Assembly: GCA_025617745.1 (NCBI GenBank)
Contig: CM046864.1
Location: 2,317,624-2,381,623 of the forward strand
Source of the DNA: Heliocidaris erythrogramma
Taxonomy: Eukaryota; Echinodermata; Echinoidea; Camarodonta; Echinometridae
Length of the DNA: 64,000 bases
Reading direction: 5' to 3'
This document shows, piece by piece, positions 30,640 to 42,540 of this stretch; the first letter of the stretch is position 1, and the number at the start of each line of letters is the position of its first letter. The notes below the pieces were generated by a model that saw only the letters and a list, made by a program, of their open reading frames with translations, was not told the origin of the DNA and made no database searches. The translations under genes and the position numbers were made by a program.

Positions 30640-33600
30640 GACAAAACAAAAACAAATTCGGAAAAATAGAGAGGGTCATACTGGAAATTTAATAATAGTC
30701 TCTGTGAAAACAAAGAGTATGTAAAAGAGATGAAGAAGCAAATTAGTGAATTAAAAAATGAATTACAATCTGAAATAAAAGACAAAAGGTTATTATGGGA
30801 TTTTATGAAAATGAAGATACGAAGCTTTAGACAAAATTTTTCTAAAAGATTGGCAATAGAAAGAAGAATGATAAGAACAAATTTAGAAAAACAAGTACAG
30901 GATTTAGAACAAAAGCTGGTGAATGACACTAGTGAGAATATCTTAGAAAACTTAGAAAACACAAAAAAGAAATTAAGGGAAGTTTATAGCTACGAAAATG
31001 AAGGGATTAAGATTCGATCACGAGCCTCGTGGTATATATGAAAATGGAGAGAGGGATCCTCGATATTTTAATCAGTTAATGCAACATAACAAAAATAAGA
31101 GTACTATAATTAAGAACATTAAAACGTCAGATGGTGTCATTTGTAGTGATGAAAAAAGATAACTGAAGAAATCAGAAAGTTTTACAGTAATTTATACAGC
31201 AAAGTAGAGAGTGAGAATTCATATGACTGTTATGTTAGTTTCTTTCAAAACTTACCGAAATTAACGGAGGAATCTCGAGAATACCGTGAAGGACGTATAA
31301 GCAACGAAGAATGTCTAGATATTTTGAAAGAACTAAAACCTAATAAGTCACCTGGGAATGATGGTCTTACAACAGAATTTTATAACACATTTTGGCCTGA
31401 TATTGGAGGATTAGTAAGAGAGGCTTTTAATGAAGCATATAGATTAGGAGAATTGGCATCGTTACAAACACAAGCAGTAATTACATTAATAGCTAAAGAT
31501 GGGAAAGATCCATTTTCATTAAAAAAATTATAGACCTATATCCCTTCTTTATGTGGATTATAAGATTCTAACAAAAATTTTGGCAAAAAGGATTAAGGAA
31601 GTATTGAATGAAATTTTTATGGGAGATCAAGTAGGTTATATGAAGGGGAGGAATATTGGAGAAGCCATACGTATTATAGATGATATTATTTTTCATACAT
31701 CCCATTATAATTTGCCTGGATTTCTGTTAGCCATAGATTTCGAAAAAGCTTTCGACTCGGTTTCACATCAATTCCTTCAAAAAGTTTTGTTATCTTTCGG
31801 ATTCGGTCCATCTTTTCAAAAGTGGGTCAAAGTTTTGTACACAAATACGTTAAGTTGTGTTTTGAACGAAGGAGGTTCCACTGGTTATTTTGAAGTTGAG
31901 AGGGGTGTTAGGCAAGGTGATTCTCTGTCGTCTTATTTATTTATTTTATGCATTGAAATAATGGCACATAAACTAAGAACAGACAAATCGGTGGAAGGAA
32001 TTAATTTTGGAGATAAGGAAATGAAATTAGTTCTTTATGCGGATGATATGACTATTTTTGTACGAAATGTAAAATCAATAAATAGGCTAAAGGTGTTATT
32101 TGCGGACTTCGAAAACTTTCGGGACTAAAAATAAATAGGGATAAGACAAAAATATTAAGATTAGGTCTGTGTCAATGTTTGGAATTTAATTTTGCTTTTG
32201 GTGAAATAGTTGACTTTGTAAAGATTCTAGGGGTGTTTTTCTCCCAAGATGAACATATGAAAGAAAAAATGAATCACAAGGAAATATTGAGTAAAATAAA
32301 ATCATTTTTAAATTTTTGGAAGCAAAGAGATTTAACCTTAATGGGAAAGATTCAACTTTTAAAGTGCACATATATTCTAAAGTTATATACCGAGCGTCAC
32401 TCACTCCAGTCCGAAGATGGGTTTATGATTCGTTAGATAAATTAGTTTTGGATTTTATATGGAAAGGAAAGAAAGATAAAATAAATAGAAATACAATGTT
32501 CTTAGACTATAAGCAAGGAGGTTTAAAAATGACGAACTTTCCGGCACAGATGAGGGTCAGAGAGTTATGTGGGTCAAAAAACTTCTAAATAAGGATGAAG
32601 ATATGAAATGGAAACAGTATTTTAACTTTGTAACAAGACACATAGGTGGAGAATTCATATTTTCGTGTGATTATTTACCAGTATTATTAAAAGTGATAGC
32701 TCCGCAATTTTATATGGATATATTAGAAGATTGGGTGAATACGAGACATATAAGAAGTGTCAGCAGTAATAACCGGTACATTGGTGATGTAGTAATTTTC
32801 AATAATAAGCTTGTTCGATTTAAAGGAAATTGTATATACGATGAGAAGATGCACAAAAAAGGAGTTTACAAACTAAGACATATTATAGGAAACGATGGCA
32901 GATTAAAATCCGATAGATATTTCGCAGAATTAGGTTTACAAGTAAACGACATTGATAGGTTAAATCACCTTTGTGCGTGTATACCTTTGGGTTGGAAAAG
33001 GAATTTTAGAATGGAAAAAAATAATAAATCTGAAACTGATTTCATTTTGGGTGAGACAACAACTAGTATATCTAACTTAAAATCAAAACAAACATATTTA
33101 CAACTCATCAAGAAAGAAGGTTTTGAACCACTGGTTTTTTAAAGAATGGGAAGAAATGACGGTTTTACTTACAAGGAAATAGAAAAAATATTTTTAAGGT
33201 TAAGACATTGTACATTAAATAGTCGGCTAAGAGAGTTCCAATTTAGACTTATACATGGCATTATATATACAAACCATCATCTTTTCCGGTTTGATTTTGT
33301 TTCAAGTGATTTATGTTCTTTTTGTGAAAAAGAAGAAGAAACATATAAACATTTATTTTATTCTTGCGAATATGCGCAATTAATCTGGGAATCATGTTCG
33401 AGATTTTTAAATTATATCGATTTACGGAATTGTAGCTGGAAAGAAATTCTGTTTGGGAGGGAGGAAAGAAATAAAGGAAAACACCAATTGTTAAATCATA
33501 TTCTAATTCTTGTAAAATATTTGATTTTTAAAAACAGAGTGCATAAGAAACCACCTTCTTTTAATGAAATAAAAAATAATATTGTAGGAGATAGGTTAGA

Positions 33601-33975
33601 AGAGAGAAAATTGGCATTGATTAGGGGAACCCCTACTATCCATTTTCCAAATGGGAAAACCATGGAAAAAAAGGGGGGGGGGGAGGTTAGATTGGGGATA
33701 GAACCACTGAGTGTTCGAACTTGAGTGCATAGACTCCTTTTCTTTTTAAGTTGTTTATATATGTACAATATGTTATGCTTGATTTTCTTTTTTTTTCTTT
33801 TTTTAGAAGTTATAGTAGTTTTGAAGCATAACATATACTTGATTTATTAATGACTTATTGCTGATTTCTGTTAATTTATGTGTATATATATATATATATA
33901 TATATGCTGATTGTTATGTATTGTTTTTGATATCATATGGAATAAATAAAAGATTACTGAAAAACAAAAAAAAAT
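30640..33975 (+). mobile_element. Tx1/L1-like non-LTR retrotransposon, 5'-truncated
   Basis: About 3.3 kb beginning in the linker after the missing endonuclease domain and ending at an A-rich tail (AAACAAAAAAAAA, 33964-33975). It has a TA dinucleotide run (33884-33905) in the 3' untranslated part. The 3' end of a related element is at 52880-53215. Confidence 0.85.
30680..33724 (+). pseudogene. Tx1/L1-like ORF2 (reverse transcriptase and C-terminal zinc motif), frameshifted
   Basis: It begins within YWKFNNSLCENKEYVKEMKK, the linker typical of L1/Tx1 ORF2, and continues through a coiled-coil-like Lys/Glu/Leu-rich part. RT blocks follow: KELKPNKSPGNDGLTTEFY (31324-), RPISLLYVDYKILTKILA (about 31535), GDQVGYMKGRNIGEAI, LLAIDFEKAFDSVSH (first Asp), VERGVRQGDSLSSYLF and LVLYADDMTIF (YADD, about 32035). 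The thumb and C-terminus follow, ending in CSFCEKEEETYKHLFYSC (C-x2-C-x7-H-x4-C). Frame changes lie near 31160, 31530, 32128-32180, 32400, 32580 and 33142. The enzyme would nick target DNA and reverse-transcribe the element RNA. Inactive. Confidence 0.85.
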
Positions 33976-33983
33976 TCTGTGGA

Positions 33984-34075
33984 ACTTCAGTTCGGATAGT
34001 GACAGGAAAGAATCGATTAGATTTTGGTGATGATCGGTTGATGCCTGCAAATTCTGTGTAACCTTGTAGTTTTGA
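33984..34075 (+). repeat. Right-hand copy of the LINE-flanking segment
   Basis: Same sequence as 30490-30566 (AGTGACAGGAAAGAATCGAT, TGGTGATGATCGGTTGA, GCAAATTCTG) apart from a four-base indel and a few changes. It may be a long target duplication or a second copy of the repeat into which the LINE inserted. Confidence 0.8.
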
Positions 34076-34161
34076 CCCCATAGTTAGTATAGTATTGCAA
34101 CAACTCTGTAGCGCCGCTAAGGCGTGGGTCTGCCGCCTTTGACAGCCATTCTAGTTTAAAG

Positions 34162-34545
34162 TGATTTGGTAACTTTGTAGAGGCTTGATAAAATCTGAGC
34201 TGCCTGGCCTTACAATGTTATCAGTGTATGTAATATGGTATAAAAATGAAGCCCAGGAAAAAACCCTACTTCACAATCATTATGAGCTTCACAAAAGTAA
34301 ACATATGCAAGTGATCGGAAATGCCAGACTTATTTTCCCCATAAACTCAGTGTTAGACTAAAGCGTATGTCAATACGCTTTAGTAAATGGGAGTATTCAG
34401 TCATAGCTATCTTAATAATAGCATTATATTATTTGAAAATTTTTCTATGTCTGGCTATTTGTTTATCCTCCTGAACATCATTATACAAGACAGATATCAA
34501 AATTCAACAATTTATTAAATCAAGCCTCCACAAAGTTACCGAATC
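34162..34545. mobile_element. MITE, 384 bp
   Basis: Ends are a 32-base inverted repeat starting GATTTGGTAACTTTGTAG and ending in the inverse ACAAAGTTACCGAATC, with four to five mismatches. A small perfect hairpin, ACTAAAGCGTATG...CGCTTTAGT, lies at its centre (34357-34384). Confidence 0.85.
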
Positions 34546-35330
34546 CTTTAACGTGTATCATGCCAAATATGGTTATGTTATGATTTCGTATTGCAGAGAT
34601 ATAGCATATGTCGGAATTTTACAAAATGGCGCCTAGATGACGACACGATGCATTGACTACGTTGCAAAAATTTTTGTGCTGAGACAATAACCATATCTAC
34701 CCATGTGCCAAATTTGAATACATTTGAATTAGCCATTTTGGAAATATTGTGCGTATAAAAAAGTGGGTAGATAATAAAAATAAATTTAAAAAAATAAATA
34801 AATAAATACAAAAGAATCGTATAAAAACATGAAGTGGTCTGTACTTATAGTACAGCCCACCTAATTATCCATGCCATCAATATGTCACACATGGAAAAAG
34901 GTTTTAGATTACAATATGTTCACGCACATGCTACTTCTTTGCTTAACTTACCAGGAGTAAAAGCTGAAGTCACTTGTGTATAATACAAGACAACGTATAC
35001 CAATCCGAGAATTTGATGAATAGGGAATAGCGCCATCTTCGCAAAGCTCCTGTGTGAAAGGAGCAAAAAAGATTCATTATCCTTCAATTTGTTAAAAAAT
35101 GACAGAACAATAATAACCAAAATCACAGCTTAAAAAGTGCAAGACAATTCTGGTCCTTTATTATCATTATTACTGTCATTATCAATATAATTATAATCGT
35201 TCTTTTTATTATAATCAGTATTATTATTGTCATCAATATTATTATTATCAATACCATTAATATAATTATCATTTGTATTATTATTTTTATTAATATTATT
35301 ATTATTATTATTATTATTACTATAATTTAC
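34546..35330. other. Non-coding stretch ending in an ATT-rich simple repeat
   Basis: 34820-34860 (GGTCTGTACTTATAGTAC) resembles 51187-51220. 35155-35330 is a degenerate ATT/ATC simple repeat. No gene. Confidence 0.5.
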
Positions 35331-35471
35331 CTAACTGCGACTTAAGGCGAATCCTAACAATCGGTTTATTCCGTCACAATAGAAACTCAACGTTACGGCG
35401 AAACGAGTGTAAGTTAGGGCGAAACGGAACAAAAGAACGAGACAAAAGATTTCGCCCTAAGTCGCAGTTAG
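35331..35471. mobile_element. MITE, 141 bp
   Basis: Inverted ends of 21 bases: CTAACTGCGACTTAAGGCG and its inverse CGCCCTAAGTCGCAGTTAG, with one or two mismatches. The interior has GGCGAAACG-type words. It is inserted in an ATT-rich repeat. Confidence 0.85.
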
Positions 35472-35544
35472 AGTTATAATAATTATTGTTATTTATATCA
35501 TCATCATCATTATCATCATTACTATTATGTGGACCTATTAATAT

Positions 35545-35872
35545 CATTAAGGGTCACTGATTCTGGGAGGGAACGCCAACCGATGCACTATAACCCTCGT
35601 GTCTCTCCTACCGTTGATTATGCTATGCAACGGGCTTATGGAAGAGTGCAGAGGGTACGTTTATGATGGGTATATTTTTGAGTTCGAGACTCTCCCACAA
35701 AAGGAGCCTCCATTATTAATTACGATTTAACGGCTTAGTGACGGGATGTTTTCCTCTTGTAATTTAGCCTTCGTCTAGCACACAATAAAGGCCTCAGATT
35801 CGAACCAACCATCATTGGTTCGACAGGCAGACGCCCTACCTACTGAGCCAACTCGCCTCCTCGACTTCCATT
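35545..35872 (-). repeat. tRNA-derived SINE, minus strand
   Basis: On the minus strand the head (35872-35790) reads an A box GTTGGCTCAGTAGGTAGG and a B box GGTTCGAATCTGAGG, both well formed. The body extends to about 35545 (GCATCGGTTGGCGTTCCC). It is a different family from the neighbour at 35884. Confidence 0.6.
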
Positions 35873-35883
35873 TAGGATATCCG

Positions 35884-36079
35884 TATGATATCGAACCCCG
35901 GCCAAGTCACACCAAAGACTTTAAAAATGGGACCTTTCTTACTTCTAGCTAGGCGCTCGGCATATTAGAATGGAGAAGGGTAATAGTAACATATTATGTT
36001 ATGCAGGGCCTGCTGGAAGAGCAGTTTGATAACTGAAGTGGTTACCCTGGGTAAATAAAACGTTATTATTATTATTATA
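35884..36079 (+). repeat. SINE fragment, same family as 29203-29461
   Basis: It starts at the B-box end (GAACCCCGGCCAAGTC) and then follows the body closely (AAAAATGGGACCTT, GCTCGGCATATTAGAATGG, GCAGGGCCTGCTGGAAGAG) to an ATT tail. Head missing; about 90 percent identical by eye. Confidence 0.85.
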
Positions 36080-36277
36080 GAAGCAGCAACCTTGTATACT
36101 GCCCTTCCAAGCAGAATATAAACGCACTTATTTTGTGTCTTCTTATTTGGTTCTGAAAGCTATTTTCATCTCATTGTATATTGGTCATTTTCAACTACAT
36201 TGAAATTATCAAACACATTTTCTACTCAATTAAAGTTTGTTTTTTAAGCGCACAACAAAGACGACGTAGAGGCCTGT

Positions 36278-36299
36278 GGGGGGGGGGGGGGGGGGGGGG
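36278..36299. repeat. Poly-G tract (22 bases)
   Basis: Uninterrupted G run, followed by CACGAGTGAGCCATGCCCCCC. The same GCCATGCCCC context follows the G run at 42329. Confidence 0.9.
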
Positions 36300-37202
36300 C
36301 ACGAGTGAGCCATGCCCCCCTTCATCCTATAAATTATTTTGAAGGATCATCAATTTAACTTTAATATGGGTCAAGACCTCAACCCTAACCCTATCCCTCT
36401 TTGTTTGTGCTCGTGTGTGTGTGTGTAGATACATGTATGTGACTCTGTGATTTTGTGTGTCACCCCCGCCCCCTCTCTCTCTCTCTTTCTCCAACAATTC
36501 TGGCTCTGCCAGTGGATGACTGGTTGGACTAGGATTGTGGCTCAAAATAGAAAGGCATATCTGTCAGAATTATTCGTGAAGTTTCGAGAGGTAGCTTAAC
36601 ATCTGCTTAGTACGCCCTGTTACTTCTATATTGAGAAGGGATATCGCCTTAACTGATTCTCTGAAGTCTCTCGCTCCTATCCTGCCTATAGTAGACTGTA
36701 GCATTACTTTTTAAAAACAATATTTATGTGAGGGCTTACATAAGGCCCATGAGAACGTTATGATAGTCGGTTTCACGAGAGAGACCAGCAATGTCGGTTT
36801 GTTCATTGCCTCTCGAGGGCCGCCAGTCTCATGGGCTGTCGGTCTCGTGTGCCGTCGGTCTCGTGAGCTGTCGTGACCTGGAATGCCCCTCCTCTCAACA
36901 ACAACGTCACGATTTACTTCTTAAGATTCCCCCTTGATATTACGAAGGGTTCGTATGCCAAGCAGGCATTTGCAAATTTTAAAAGCTCAAGAACTTGAGA
37001 CCTCCACTCACATATCGACACAAACACGCACACATGCATAAAACATATTATATCTATATATCTATATACAGCAATGGAAATACTCACATGACAGTCTACT
37101 CGGGGTAGCCCCCCCCCCCCCCCCCCCCCCCTCGGTAGACCAACCCCGGGTAGATTAGGGAACTTAAACATTTTTACGTATGTTTCTGGTCTAGGATTGC
37201 TG

Positions 37203-37240
<38 letters not shown>

Positions 37241-37560
37241 CATATAATATATATAAAGAATAACAAAATATAAGTTCTGCTTCGGAATTGTAAATGTAGA
37301 GATGAGTAGTAAACACGTAAATAAAAAATCCGCTAAACTGAGAAGTTTTCAAATTTTCGTCCATAGGCCTTCATCAGGAAAACAAAGAAACAATATATAA
37401 AAACATATAAATATATAAATATATGTGGTTTAACAAAGCTTAAAAGAATTTTAAATGTGATTATAAAGATATAAACTTTTCCAGCCTGATTTCACTTCGT
37501 TAACTAAACTAAACTTGAAGAAGTACAACTATACAGGTAGGCTTTAGGACCATCATGAAA
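36300..37560. other. Non-coding stretch with simple repeats
   Basis: GT/TCTC-rich near 36405-36490, poly-C of 23 bases at 37109-37131, CA then TA dinucleotide runs at 37203-37248, and three variations of GTCGGTCTCGTG at 36838-36865. No gene recognised. Confidence 0.5.
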
Positions 37561-38000
37561 TGAGATGTGAATGGCATCTATCAGAAGGGGAAAAAGGCAC
37601 TTATTAGAACGTTAAAAAGGAATAATCTAAATAAAAAGGGGCACTCTTCAGATTTTAAAAGCCAATTGCCAAAATGAAAAGGGGCAATGAGGGAAACAGA
37701 CACTTTTCAGAACTAAAAGAAAGTTCATACATCAAAGGTGAAAAAACTAAGAAGCACTTATCAAAATGGGAAAGGGGCATTTACAAGAAAGGAAAATTGT
37801 CACTTATCAGAAGTAAAGAATGGCACTCATCAGATTTGAAAAGGGGCACATAACAAGGAAAAGAGACTTAATGGAAAGGAGAAATGGAACGTATCAGAAG
37901 TAAAAATGGGGCACTCATCAGGAGGGGAAAGGGCACTTATAGTAAGTAATTTATTTAAAAGAAAATGGGGCACTTATCAGATTTAAAAGGGGCACTTTGT
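37561..38000 (+). repeat. Minisatellite of GAAAAGGGGCACTTATCAG-type units
   Basis: About 14-16 degenerate units of 20-32 bases with the core GGGGCACTTATCAGA. Examples near 37612, 37675, 37765, 37800, 37840, 37905 and 37965. No coding potential. Confidence 0.8.
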
Positions 38001-38065
38001 GGGTGCTTGAAAAGTGAGTGGGGGAAGGGGCACAGTGCCCCACCCCACTCACTTTTCAAGCACCC
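38001..38065. repeat. Near-perfect hairpin closing the minisatellite
   Basis: GGGTGCTTGAAAAGTGAGTG and its exact inverse CACTCACTTTTCAAGCACCC flank GGGGAAGGGGCACAGTGCC-type sequence. Arms are about 28 bases. Confidence 0.9.
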
Positions 38066-38442
38066 AAGCGCCGCCTCTGGTGAAAAGGGATATGCAAATG
38101 TTTGTATCAGAACATCATTTCATTCTTATGGGATGTATGAGGAAGTAGAGAAGAAACTAAAAGTTAATGAGCGGTGACAAAATGTAATAAATGAAGATAT
38201 ATTTGAGAAGCAGTCGCAGTCCTCTCAATGTATTATCTATGTTGATACAGTTATGGTAGCTGCTGTTTGAGGTATCAAGGAACATCAATGCTTAAAAACT
38301 GCAATGAGTGCATGCCTGTCGTGGAGCGGGACAAAAAAAATAGCGAGCGGGACTATGACAAGCAAATTCCAGTTTGTTCCTTTCAACCTTGGAATTTGAA
38401 TTGTAGCTTGTTGGTGTGTGACCTCGAACTTCACGGCAGGTT

Positions 38443-39378
38443 AAAGTAGATATTCAAAGAAAATCACAAATATGGCAATTAATGTATCACTAGAAACTGG
38501 GAAGCTTACAGATGGCAATCGTATACGTTTTATGTCAACTGCGTATCTGATGATTATAAAGACAACACAAATAAAAGCTCTTCTCAGCATCTGGAATATC
38601 CGAGGATTCGCCAGAAATATAGCGATGTTTTGATGTCGTCACACTCGGGATCGATCCTGCTTAAGCAGACGACGTCCTATAATGAACGAACGTAATTGCA
38701 ATGCAATTATTTATCAAATTATATAGAGTTTGATGTATTTAAACATGACCTTATTTCACACCATTATAAAGGGAAAGTGAAACGGATTCTGATAGCTAAA
38801 ACCGTTTGATTGTAAATACACAGGAGAAGGGTCAATGATCAATGAAACAAACCCCACTTTAAAATTGAAAAGCCCTCCGAATAATAGCAGGATCGTATTC
38901 GTTCCCTCTTGAAACGCCGAACATGCCCCGGTGCAAGCAGCTGAAAATACAATGGCGTCTTATTTTGTTTACAAGTGACTGATTCCTTTATTTTTTTAAC
39001 GCTGCATTTTTCATCAAAATAATACCATACACGAAGTTAAGAGTGAGGCAACAGACTAACATTAAGACTGACGCTAGTGACGGAAGAGAAATAAGTGAAG
39101 AGGAGATGACAAAATAGGCTCTGAAAAATGTGTAAGATGTTATGGGACATCGTCTGCTTAGACAGGACTGGTCCATGGTGTGTCGTCACATATCTCAGCA
39201 GCGTTCGAGGAGCTCTTCAGCTGCTATATCGGGGGCTGTATTTTACCGTTTTATAATTGATAATAATCATTACTTCAAATCTTTCCAAGCGTTGAATTTG
39301 GATAACCTTGCTTAATTTATGCCATCTATGCAATAATAAGTATTAAGCCAATATTTAAAATCATCACAGTTCTACTAA
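38443..39378 (+). mobile_element. 930-bp dispersed element, copy A (non-autonomous DNA element?)
   Basis: Near-identical to the reverse complement of 53278-54206 over its full length, and to part of 40650-41285. Ends are short imperfect inverted repeats (AAGTAGA... and ...TTCTACT; copy B shows AAGTAGAACACT and AGTGTTCTACTT). Internal landmarks: TTAAGCAGACGACGTCC, GCCGAACATGCCCCGGTGC, AGTTAAGAGTGAGGCAACAG. Two related words face each other (CTGCTTAAGCAGGA-type at about 38655 and GTCTGCTTAGACAGG at about 39155). No intact protein. Confidence 0.75.
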
Positions 39379-39571
39379 GTATAATCAATGCATGTTTGCA
39401 AGCCAGTTGACAGTGTAGGACTCCCTTGACTCGTAATCATTGTGTCATCGTAAGGGGAAAATATCTATCGTCAGAGGCCCGAAAAAAGCAAGAGAAGCAA
39501 TTATTTTTCACCTCTATCTCTATCTCCTTCTTCTCTACTGCCAATTGATTGTGGACAGTCACCCGTTCTTG

Positions 39572-39591
39572 CCCCCCCCCCCCCCCCCCCC
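39572..39591. repeat. Poly-C tract (20 bases)
   Basis: Uninterrupted C run at 39572-39591 in otherwise mixed sequence. Confidence 0.9.
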
Positions 39592-39799
39592 TCCGGCAAA
39601 ACGCCAGTGTTTAAACCACAGACACATGGGTTGAGTGCTTTCTATTTCGTGAATTTACAATGAATTTATTGTATGAAAAAAAATTGTAAACAACATGCCT
39701 GGTTGACAAAGCATATTAAAGGTCCACAATAAAATCACTCTGCAAATGAAGCGAACCGTGGAGTATAGGTCAAATGCTGCATACCAGAGATCGTGAAAA

Positions 39800-40395
39800 G
39801 GGAAGATAGGAAACTCCCCCTATTTTTATGTAAGGGAAGTGGCCTCATGGGGGAGGTCGCCCAACAGCGTTAGGTAGGTACACTTAACAGCGACTACGTT
39901 GACATTACGTGTAAAACAATGGCGAACAGGTCGAAGATGTAGTGTTCTGCTGTGAATTGTTCACAGCCCCAACACAACACCCAATCTGCACTTCTTTCGA
40001 TTTCTCAGAAACAAAAATATTCTGATTAAGCCACATTTCATTACAATTGAACTAGACCCCTGTACTGTACAGTGAGTCTCAGAAAAAAACAAAAACCTTA
40101 AAAAAATATTTTTGTGACCACAGCATGTGCACGATGACAATATATGACAAATATTTTCCTTAAAAAGTATTATGCTTTCAGGACATGGGTGTCGATTCCC
40201 CCTACCCTGGGGGGGGGGGGGGGGGGGGGGAGTGGGGGTATATATCTCCCAACAAAATTTGAGGTGGGGATAGCATGTATTATCATCCTCCCCAATATTT
40301 TTGGATAAAATAAATAAGATATTAATATGATACATTAACTTAAAACTAATAATTATCCAAACTCATTATGTTTGGTCTTGAAAATTTTATGTTAT
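39800..40395 (+). repeat. Mosaic THAP-containing repeat, copy 2
   Basis: Matches 11040-11500 in order. It contains ATGGCGAACAGG (39919), then CSAVNC (39937-39954, C-x4-C). A one-base deletion near 39966 puts the rest of the THAP start out of frame. A run of 22 G lies at 40209-40230, in the block corresponding to 11385. Confidence 0.75.
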
Positions 40396-40649
40396 GATTA
40401 ATAAAATTTATTTGTATTGCCGTGGCTTTAAACAACAATTAATCACACAGAAAAATTTGGGACGCAAGTCCCTTGAATATCGGTTGCTTCGTATGGATAA
40501 ATGTAAAAAACTTGCCATATCATATTTTATGCTTATAAATAAATACTTTTGCGATTGAGACAATGTAAGTACCAAACTTTTTACGTCATTTTCTAAACAA
40601 TGCTGCCTGCTACAGCATATGGATGGACCATCATTACTTTAAAAGCTTA

Positions 40650-41285
40650 AAGTAGAACACATATTTTAATATTTAATACTTATTATTGCATAGAAGCATA
40701 AATTAAACAAGTTATAAATTTGCTTGGAAACATTGAATTAATGAATATTACAATTATAAAACGTAAAATACAGCCTTAGCAACGAAAAGTTTGAACTGCT
40801 GAATTGTGACGACACAAGAATCCTACCAACGATTCCCATAATTATACACATTTTTCAGTGATTTGTCATCCCTCACATTTCCCTTGACTAGCCAGTCTTA
40901 ATGTTAGTCCGTTGCCTCACTCTTAACTTCGTGTATGGTATTAATGCAGCCCACCCCCCCCCCCCCATGTTCCCCCCATCCCCCCTCAATTTGAGGGGAC
41001 ATTGATCATCCCTTCCCCCCCCCCCCCATTTTCGAATGGTGTGAAATCGTAAATGTACCATTTATTTGATATTTGCATTGCAATGCTCATTTATAGGACG
41101 TCGTCTGCTTAAGCAGGATATCCCTCGTATGACGACATCACATCGCTATCTGCGAATCCTGATACCACATGCAGAAGCTTATTTATGTTTTTTATAACAT
41201 CATATGCAGTGACTAAAGTATACGATTGCATCTGAAGCCAATCAAGTGATACATTAATTGCCATAGTGAAAGCTTAAAGTAGTCA
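40650..41285 (-). mobile_element. 930-bp dispersed element, copy C (partial, expanded C runs)
   Basis: Minus-strand relative of copies A and B: 40650-40950 and 41035-41275 match 53278-53640 and 53885-54190. The middle is replaced by C-rich sequence (CCCACCCCCCCC..., 40950-41030). More diverged than A and B. Confidence 0.65.
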
Positions 41286-41589
41286 CCCGAAGAAAATTCA
41301 CGACAACTGAAAAGTAGTGACAAATTATATATGGATGGAAAGATTACAACTTAAAAAACACAGATGATGTGCTGAAAAGTCATATAAATATCCTTAAACT
41401 GCCTTGAAATAGTCAATAATTGTGAAATTTTGACTTTTGTAAACATTTGTCACTGTTATGATTTCCTGAAGATCAAAACAAGATTAGTAGGCCCCTACAT
41501 TTTTTCTTGAAATGGAATCAAATCAAAGTTCATTGTGTGGTAGGCCTAACCTACATAGTTTAATTGGGTTTCATTATTGCATAAATTGG

Positions 41590-41825
41590 TACAAGGTACA
41601 AATGTACAAGGTGTTTTAGAAAATAGGTTAACACTTTTGATCATTTATAACTCAATTTATATGACAGAATACTTTCACATTGTTGAGTTAAGGATGTAAA
41701 AGTTATCTGGGATAGGTTCTGTGAAATTTCTGTGATTAATGCTCTTAAAATTGACACTAACAGGTTTTTGAAAAATGAAGGCCACAAAATCTGTGTGTAT
41801 CAGTACTAAAATTCAGAAAACGATA
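41590..41825 (+). repeat. Detached block of the mosaic repeat
   Basis: Matches 10786-11010 (ACACTTTTGATCATT, TATAACTCAA, GGCCACAAAATCTGT). In copy 1 this block lies directly before the THAP block; here it lies 1.2 kb after it. Confidence 0.65.
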
Positions 41826-42540
41826 ATACCATTGTGCATGGCACCTGTCATTCTGCCAACCTTTTACTATTCAATGTCATAAATCATTCATGAATCTGGG
41901 TTAAAAGAGCAGCTCTGGGATTTCAGCTGCAAAGCACAATGACAATTGTTGTGCTCTCAATAACTATTGATACGCACAGATTTTGTGGCATTGACCTGTA
42001 CAATATTTGCTCCTTTCAAGCCTGCCCCTTTTGCTCTGCATTGAGTGCTCTTTCTCCAACTGATATGAGTGTACCGTACCTTTTCAGATCTGATATCAAA
42101 ATGCCCTCTCTGATAGCCCTCCCCTTCCTCTTGTAATGAGCACAACCCATTTTTCTCACAAAAAGAGCCATATATAGTTTTTAAAAATCAGTGCGGTTTT
42201 ATATAGTAACAAGTACCCGTAGTACTACATGTACCAGTAAAATGTAAGGCAGAGGAGCTGGAGTCAAGAGGGGTACAATGCCTCTCCCTCCCACAGCAAA
42301 AGATGTCTCATTCCCACTGTCGTAGACGGGGGGGGGGGGGGCACCAGGGGGCCATGCCCCCCCCCCCCCTATTCAGCCACTAAAAAAAAGAGCGAAAAAG
42401 CGGGGATGTGAGAGAAAAAGGCCTAAAAAGGCGCTACAAGCCGTTATCTGGCTCTCAAAATGTGCTAAAACGTCAAAGTTTTCGCGCTTCGCGCGCGAAG
42501 GGGGAAAATAACTCTCCTCTCCCTGCATCCACCCCTGTTA

